Below are positions 58,386 to 64,000 of a DNA stretch of 64,000 nt, piece after piece. The position numbers and the translations under genes were made by a program. How positions within the stretch are numbered: the stretch's first letter is position 1; each line of letters opens with the position of its first letter. The DNA comes from Nereocystis luetkeana (taxonomy: Eukaryota; Sar; Phaeophyceae; Laminariales; Laminariaceae): assembly GCA_031213475.1 (NCBI GenBank), contig JARUPZ010000010.1, positions 2,299,001-2,363,000 on the forward strand. The letters run 5' to 3'. The notes under the pieces are model-generated. The model was not told the origin of the DNA. It saw nothing but the letters and a program-made list of their open reading frames with translations, and did not search any database.

Positions 58386-59309
58386 GGGTGTGTGATTATC
58401 TTGCGTGGAATGTCGTGGTGGTATCGGAAGTTCCAGTCTGATGCGGAACCAAAAGGTGTTTTTGTGTCTTCTACCGTGGGGCCGTCGAAAAGTACCTCGT
58501 GTTTTCGATCAGACGGCGTAGACTCAAGGGTCCAAGGTATGATAAGAGGTAAGTATTCACGTACTTTTCAGCAGCAGACCAGCGGAGTCCAGTGCAGACA
58601 AAAAAAAACATGAGGGGGATGAACGGTTTTGAGCGAATCATGGGTCTGGAATACTACCCGGTATGTACTAATACCTGGTTTGTATTCATATGTATGAATG
58701 TGGCTCCCCGGAACAGCTGTCGGGTTCAAACAGTAGCAACACCTCCCGATACGACGGTGGGGTGCAGCCATCCCGTTGCGTATAGGAACGACGCACCCGT
58801 CAGTCTAGGACATTTTCGAGGAGATACCGATACCCCTCGCGAGATCGTGTACTGCTCATCGCGTTGAATATCGAACGAGAATCGAGTTCGACACACGTTA
58901 AAAAAAAAACACTAAAAACACTCGTGTACGACCAGCAAATCGTTCTCGATACGATTTCGAGGTTTGATACCTGGTACAGATTTATACGTACATCCAAGCT
59001 TTCGTGCAGTATCTGCCTGCGCACGAAATACACGGGGACGCCAGAGGGGATGGGCAAACTACAGACAGTCGTAACACTTTTTTTCATGGATCGAGCGGAA
59101 GTTTTAACGGAGGTTTCATACATTGGCGAAAAAAAAAGAAAAAGACACCAACAAGGGATTCGAATTTGGGGGCGAGGGAAAGTGGATCCGATCGGACTGA
59201 AAAAGAAGTCCCCAACGGATTTCTTTTGTGACAAGTCGAGTCGAGATCGATTCGAATCGATTAGAAATGTGAGGAGTTCATCCATCTTGCATGGCATGTT
59301 CCCACTGGG

Positions 59310-59642
59310 CTACGCCTCCGAAGCAATCCATCGCTGTTTGGGCCTCTTTCCCGATGAAAACCACCGATGCGATAAATCGCAAACCTCAACGAGTGGCGAC
59401 AGGGCCAACAGCCGCCCGCGCCCACGGACGGTTACAGACCGTAGCACAGCGTACCCCGGCGGTGGCTCCTCAAAAAAAAAAACTGGCGGCCGTAAGCCCA
59501 ATTCTTGCGCCAGCTCGGTCAGCCAAGCGCCACGAGAATCGAGTGATCGATCCAAACACGGAGGGAAAGCTAAAGACTTCGATAGCTGCATCGCCGTCGC
59601 TGTCCCGTGCATGGCGTTTGAGGACTTCCTCCGCCCAAGCAA
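59310..59642 (-). CDS. Unrecognised ORF, possible exon
   Basis: A 110-codon frame that includes WLTELAQELGLRPPVFFFEE and then PPPGYAVLRSVTVRGRGR. The first part loosely resembles the start of a double-stranded RNA-binding domain (L-N-E-x-x-Q-x-x-x-x-x-x-P-x-Y), but the match is weak. Two plus-strand frames (58864-59652 and 59291-59665) are also open here, so the coding strand is undecided. Confidence 0.25.
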   Translation of the reverse strand: MLGRRKSSNAMHGTATAMQLSKSLAFPPCLDRSLDSRGAWLTELAQELGLRPPVFFFEEPPPGYAVLRSVTVRGRGRLLALSPLVEVCDLSHRWFSSGKRPKQRWIASEA

Positions 59643-60444
59643 GAGAAGCTGAGAGTGATAGATAGCTTCCTAGCCTGCGCCACCAAAAACAAAACAGGGA
59701 TTGGCGGCGGCGCGCACGCGACGACACACGCCGTCCGCTCTCATCTGCTCTCCTCGCTCCTCGGTGCTTGCCAGCCGGGTGTAGGTGTGAGATGTTGCGT
59801 TATTCCGACGTTAGAAGAAAAAAATGAGAAGGGTGCGCTGGGATACGTGGTATCCCTAAAGAAATCAAAGCGCAATTTTCCCACCAAATCAATTTGGAAC
59901 CGTTTCGATCTGAATAATGTCTTCGTTAGAATGGGCCCTTGCATACGATATACATGCAAAAGCTCGAAATAATAAACATCGATAATTTTTATACGATAGC
60001 CGACACCATTAATAATACTTGTAAGTAGTAATATACACACACCGCCGTAGCACCCGCGATCAAAGAATACATGACACGCAGCTTTGCGCAAAGCTTGTGT
60101 TTTTTTTCCCCTGAGAAAGTTGTCTTTGATCCATTCTTATCACACGCCTGGGGTTTCTTTTTTACTTTTATAAACAAAAAAAAAACAGCAGTTGAAGGTA
60201 TACATCACATCAATCAGTACATTCAACAGCTTTGATCCAGTACTTCTCAGATAGAGTGGAGGATAAACAAAAGTGCCCAGACCTCTGGTAAGACAGCTCA
60301 TCGACAGATAGATCATGATCTAGATCATCCAGTTCCTCGCCTGCCGCTGTGAGAGGGTGTGCAGGATCCGTGTATAGTACAAACCCAACCCATAAAACAT
60401 GCGCTAGATCGTGCGGATTTACCGGATCACACCAGGGTGATAAA

Positions 60445-60665
60445 ATAACACACCCCCTCGGACGATTTTCAAAGCTGGGTTTCTCGGCAACTGGCAGGGC
60501 GTACTGAGTACGCCGAGCGATGTGTCTATGCATGCAACCTTCTCGACGACATGTTTCTGAAGCTACCATTATTTTCGTTGTGTGTGCCCCCCCCCCAGCC
60601 CCCCCTCCCCCCCATGTTTTGGAGGAAATCGGGTCTGAAGTTAATCCCAGGGATGCGTGTTACTT
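60445..60665 (+). repeat. Repeat G copy 1
   Basis: ACCCCCTCGGACGATTTTCAAAGCTG through TTCTCGACGACATGTTTCTG (shown in parts), a C-rich run, and ATGTTTTGGAGGAAATCGGG. It pairs with an inverted copy at 61.2-61.4 kb. Confidence 0.8.
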
Positions 60666-60969
60666 TATTACCCAGTGTGATATACGGTATACGGGTCCCA
60701 CGCGGCAATATGAGCTGCTGTATACAACATGATTGCAGACTCAGGATAGACAGACCTGCCTTGAAAAATCTGTAGATCATGAAGTGGGGGTCGATGGTCA
60801 CATATCACGACATACTCTAAAAGAACGCAAGGATTTGCATCTTGGAGGAGAGCCAAGAAAATCGGATTGAGAGCTCGTACCAGGGTATTCAGCAGCTAGC
60901 GCCGCACTAAATCCCATATAGTAGCCAGTGTTCAAAAGAAATTTCCAATAAGGATGGCGGCACAATGAG

Positions 60970-61087
60970 GCTATTCGCTCATAGTAATCGGACCCAAATA
61001 TATATATATATATGCTTGGCAAAAATACTGATAATACAGGTTTTTGAGCGTATGGTTGGGTCCTGATTACTCTGTTCCCCCGGAATA
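60970..61087. mobile_element. Degenerate MITE1 remnant
   Basis: Right half recognisable (CAGGTTTTTGAGCGTATGG, GGTCCTGATTACT, CCCCCGGAATA); left half decayed into a TATATATA run. Confidence 0.5.
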
Positions 61088-61099
61088 TACCGTACAGCA

Positions 61100-61196
61100 C
61101 TTATCCCTTTTACATAGGGCTGCAGTCCCCGTGGTGGGGACGAACCACTCAAATTATAAGTACTTTTGGACCAAAACGGGACTGCGGTCCTTAAAC
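61100..61196. mobile_element. MITE2 copy (diverged)
   Basis: GGGCTGCAGTCCCCGTGGTGGGGACGAACCACTC-type left arm (shown only in part) and AAAACGGGACTGCGGTCCTT right arm. Confidence 0.7.
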
Positions 61197-61410
61197 ACAC
61201 CCCATGGTACGAATTTCAGACCCGGTTTCCACGAAAACATGGGGGGGGGGGAGGGGGATGGGGGGGGGGGGGGGGGGGGGAAGGGGCACACACAACGAAA
61301 ATAATGGTAGCTTCGGAAACATTCGTCGAGAAGGCATCGCTCGGGGTACACGCCCTTGCCGTTTTCTAGACACCCAGCTTTGAAAAATCGTCTGAGGGGG
61401 TGTCTCGTCT
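61195..61410 (-). repeat. Repeat G copy 2 (inverted)
   Basis: Reverse complement of copy 1 in the same order, with the central C-rich run appearing here as a G-rich run (61240-61282). Confidence 0.8.
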
Positions 61411-61597
61411 TGCGTGTTTTTTATTGGCTGTTTCTTATTGGCTGTTTCTTACTGGCGCCCAAACTGTTTGACGTTTGTATGTACTCGGACATAGATACCA
61501 ACCACCCTACACAAGTAAGTCCCTGACAGCGAACCTGGAGGAAAAAAAACAAAAAGTTTGGGGAAAATAGTGTTTCTCGAAACAAACTCTAATGGAC

Positions 61598-61694
61598 TTG
61601 ACCCTTTTAGAACCGCAGACCCGTTCTGGGGACAAACCACTCAAATTTCAAGTAGTTTGTCCCCAAAACGGGACTGCGGTTCTAAAGGGGTTAA
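61598..61694. mobile_element. MITE2 copy
   Basis: 97 bp, left TTGA and right TTAA, 8 bp before a MITE1 copy. Confidence 0.92.
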
Positions 61695-61702
61695 ATCAAC
61701 TA

Positions 61703-61814
61703 TTACGGGGGACCATAGTTAATAGGACCAAATATTGTCTGTAAAAATGGTTAAATATATACCAGGTAGGTTTTTATCTATACCATAGATTCTATTAACT
61801 ATGGTCCCCCGTAA
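61703..61814. mobile_element. MITE1 copy with CCAGGTA insertion
   Basis: 112 bp = 105 + 7 (TATATACCAGGTAGG). It lies 8 bp from a MITE2 copy. Confidence 0.93.
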
Positions 61815-61816
61815 TA

Positions 61817-61910
61817 GTTCAGTACTGCAGTCCCGTTTTGAGGGGAAACCACTCCAACTTGTGTAAGTATTTTGTCCCCCAAAACGAAACTGCAGCCGTG
61901 AAAAGGTGAA
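61817..61910. mobile_element. MITE2 copy (diverged)
   Basis: Directly after a MITE1 copy; TGCAGTCCCGTTTTGAGGGG and CCCCAAAACGAAACTGCAG arms. Confidence 0.75.
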
Positions 61911-62091
61911 CTGAAAGTGCCTCACAAAGCATGTAGGTGGTATTTTATACACCACGTACCCGTACCGGTAGCATGCGGCTCCTGCTGGTCGGTCCGGACG
62001 AGTTTTACGGTTTTTATTATAACCGTGTGCTAATAACGGGATACGGTTACCCGGCTGATCACCGTAAACAGGAGGGGGCACCCCCCGAGTT

Positions 62092-62186
62092 TGAACCCTT
62101 CAGCACTGCCCTCCCGTTTTGGGGACAAACCGCTCAAAGTCCAAGTCGTTTGTCCCGAAAAACGGCACTGCGGTCCTAAAAACTGT
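62092..62186. mobile_element. MITE2 copy (diverged)
   Basis: CCCTTCAGCACTGCCCTCCC left arm and GGCACTGCGGTCCTAAAA right arm. Confidence 0.75.
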
Positions 62187-62707
62187 GTTTTTCGAGTATA
62201 AAGACGTGTGGCGTTTTTTATTCTTGGATAATAGTATTGAGGTAAAAAGAGAGTATAATCTCTTGAATTAAGGCCAGGAAACCTGTTTTTCCTGCAGGAA
62301 AAAAAAAAAAGAAGCCAAATATGTAGTATGTACATATGATACATACACCCTGCATGTAAAAGATCCTCCGCCCCCGTCTACACAACATCCTTTTACCTTC
62401 GAGGCAGCTTTTATTCAACGACAGTATGTGGGGTGGGAAAGCAGTGGCAAGCAATACCTCCCGCGGCCGTGTATCATTTCCACCGTTTCCTTCAGCGATA
62501 TATCCCAAAAATAAAGAATTATTGGGGGAAGGGCGGGGGGGGGGGGGGGGGGGGGGAGGGGGCGCATGTTGTGCTATTCGTATCTACAGCCACTACTACT
62601 GCTGTATTAATAGTACGTTTGTTTATTCTTGCTACACTCACCGTGCGACATTGGCAGCGTGCTATTTAATACCAACATGAGAGCTTGAATTTACCTCTAA
62701 TTTACTA

Positions 62708-62812
62708 TTAAGGGGGAGCATACTAAATAGGACCTACGGTACACACAAAAACCTATATATTTCGATATTTTTTCTAATAATATTTGGTCCTACTTGCTAT
62801 GGTCCCCCGTAA
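62708..62812. mobile_element. MITE1 copy
   Basis: 105 bp, left end mutated (TTAAGGGGG), TA-flanked. Confidence 0.9.
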
Positions 62813-62915
62813 TAGTGCGATAAAGGGATGGAACGGACAATGGATGTCGCTCGACGTCCGCCGTGGGAGGCAACAACGAAGTAGCGGTGTAATGAAGCGA
62901 GCTACCAGAGGTGCA

Positions 62916-63020
62916 TTTACGAGGGACTGTAGTAAACAGGAAGTACGGTAGACACAAAAACCTACATATTTACCTATTTTTACTAAAATATGCGGTCCTA
63001 TCTACTATGGTCCCCCGTAA
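62916..63020. mobile_element. MITE1 copy (diverged)
   Basis: 105 bp, left end TTTACGAGGG, right end CCCCCGTAA. Confidence 0.85.
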
Positions 63021-63100
63021 AATAGAAATTGTTTCCCTCTTTCGGGGTCCCGTATCCCAACATCGTCGCAATGCCATTCTCGTTGCACTTTCATTACTAT

Positions 63101-63197
63101 TCAACCCTTTCAGGACTGCAGTCCCGTTTTGGGGGCAAACCAGTCAAATTCTACGAAGTTTGTCCCCAGAACGGGACTGCGGTCCTAAAAGGGTTAT
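63101..63197. mobile_element. MITE2 copy
   Basis: 97 bp, arms well preserved, ends TCAA...TTAT. Confidence 0.9.
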
Positions 63198-63575
63198 GGC
63201 CAGTTTTGGTTGAGGTACACCGGGTAATAGATAAAGAAGCCGTCAGGTGCGGAGCCTCAGCCAGAAAAAAAAAAAACGGTGCGCCTCCATACTGCTGTAG
63301 CGCCCGTCTAAAGCGACGAACAGAACACACGGTATACATCCTGCTACCCCTTCGTTCGTACAGGTCGTTCCTGCTATCTATCTCCCTGTGCCCCCGTTCT
63401 CTGGTATTCGATGGCGTTTGCTGGGGGCGTTCTCGTCGCCGCGACAGCAACAAGCAACAAGTCCAGCGGCAGCAGCAGCAACAGCAGCACCACTATCACG
63501 GACCAAAATGTAATCAAACCTGTTTCGCCATTTGGTAACCGTCGCGCGGCTCTTACCCTTGCTTATTTCCAACTA

Positions 63576-63680
63576 TTACGGGGGACCATAGTTAATAGGA
63601 CCTATGGTATACATAAAAACCTGTATATTTAAGCATTTTTACTAACAATATTTGGTCCTATTAACTATGGTCCCCCGTAA
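63576..63680. mobile_element. MITE1 copy, canonical
   Basis: 105 bp, TA-flanked, nearly perfect arms. Confidence 0.95.
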
Positions 63681-64000
63681 TATATATATACACTAACTGT
63701 CTGTATTTTCCACCCCTCTAGCACAGCCGTCTCCAGAAAACTTGCCCGCGCAACTAATTCTTCCACCGCCCCGGCTTATAATACACGGTCCGTCAACTGC
63801 CTCAAAACACGGGGGGACAAAAAAATCAGAACCGATACGGCGACTAAACATACCGGGGACATAACCTGCTTTTAGAGCCCATCGTGGGCTGTGACTACTG
63901 TTAATACCTGGTGACGTATCACTCTGCACCCCCGTAGCGCGGTGACAAACGCGGTAGGTAAACGCAGGGGGATATACACGATTTTTGGGTCCGTCGCGGG

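Larger units (their letters stand above)
49375..64000. other. Repeat-dominated, probably intergenic region
   Basis: No gene is supported with confidence. There is a low-complexity coding-like block at 49.75-50.1 kb open on both strands, repeat D (53.3-54.4 kb), a 53-codon ORF at 55.05 kb, a 55-bp satellite (55.69-56.30 kb), an inverted duplication (56.48-56.78 kb), an ORF-rich patch at 59.3-59.65 kb, an inverted repeat pair (60.4-61.4 kb) and many MITEs. Confidence 0.5.

Overview
The window is nuclear DNA of a complex eukaryote. It has long spliced genes with GT-AG (and some GC-AG) introns, tRNA-derived SINE-like repeats, several MITE families, many microsatellites, and very long G or C homopolymers. 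A 54-codon open piece of a plastid-type atpA lies in an intron, which points to a photosynthetic host. Exon/intron style, CAG/CTG-rich low complexity and the atpA sequence together suggest a photosynthetic stramenopile, most likely a brown alga. The lineage is an inference.

The only gene I can support with confidence is on the minus strand. It runs from about 49.37 kb to position 1 and leaves the window while still coding. I traced 25 exons by splice signals and reading-frame phase, about 1.68 thousand codons. From N to C they give: a basic coiled-coil start; a Gly/Ala-rich exon with an acidic tract (41.07-41.94 kb); Ser/Thr-rich linkers; a BAR domain over six exons (29.77-21.50 kb); a 382-codon Gly/Ala/Ser-rich insert (20.06-21.21 kb); a split PH domain (19.6-15.07 kb); an ArfGAP domain with its CxxC-x16-CxxC zinc finger (13.35-11.46 kb); ankyrin-like repeats (10.3-9.5 kb); and a less certain tail ending in a coiled coil at 1-152. 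This is the BAR-PH-ArfGAP-ankyrin (ACAP/centaurin-beta) architecture, which couples membrane-curvature sensing and phosphoinositide binding to GTP hydrolysis on Arf-family GTPases.

Introns are large (up to about 9.4 kb) and full of repeats. A 105-bp palindromic MITE flanked by TA (MITE1) and a 97-bp palindromic MITE with TTAA ends (MITE2, piggyBac-like) occur dozens of times and nest in each other. Two SINE-like families share a central core. Other material includes a 1.1-kb repeat present as an inverted pair, a 55-bp tandem satellite, and many minisatellites. From 49.4 to 64 kb I see essentially repeats, an inverted duplication of a coding-like segment near 56.6 kb, and a few small unrecognised ORFs.

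The most interesting signal is a set of 6- or 7-bp insertions at TA dinucleotides (TA to TACCGGTA, TACCWGGTA or TATTAATA). MITE1 copies serve as an internal ruler: copy lengths equal 105 bp plus exact sums of 6 and 7. The same short motifs recur throughout the window and look like excision scars of TA-targeting transposons.
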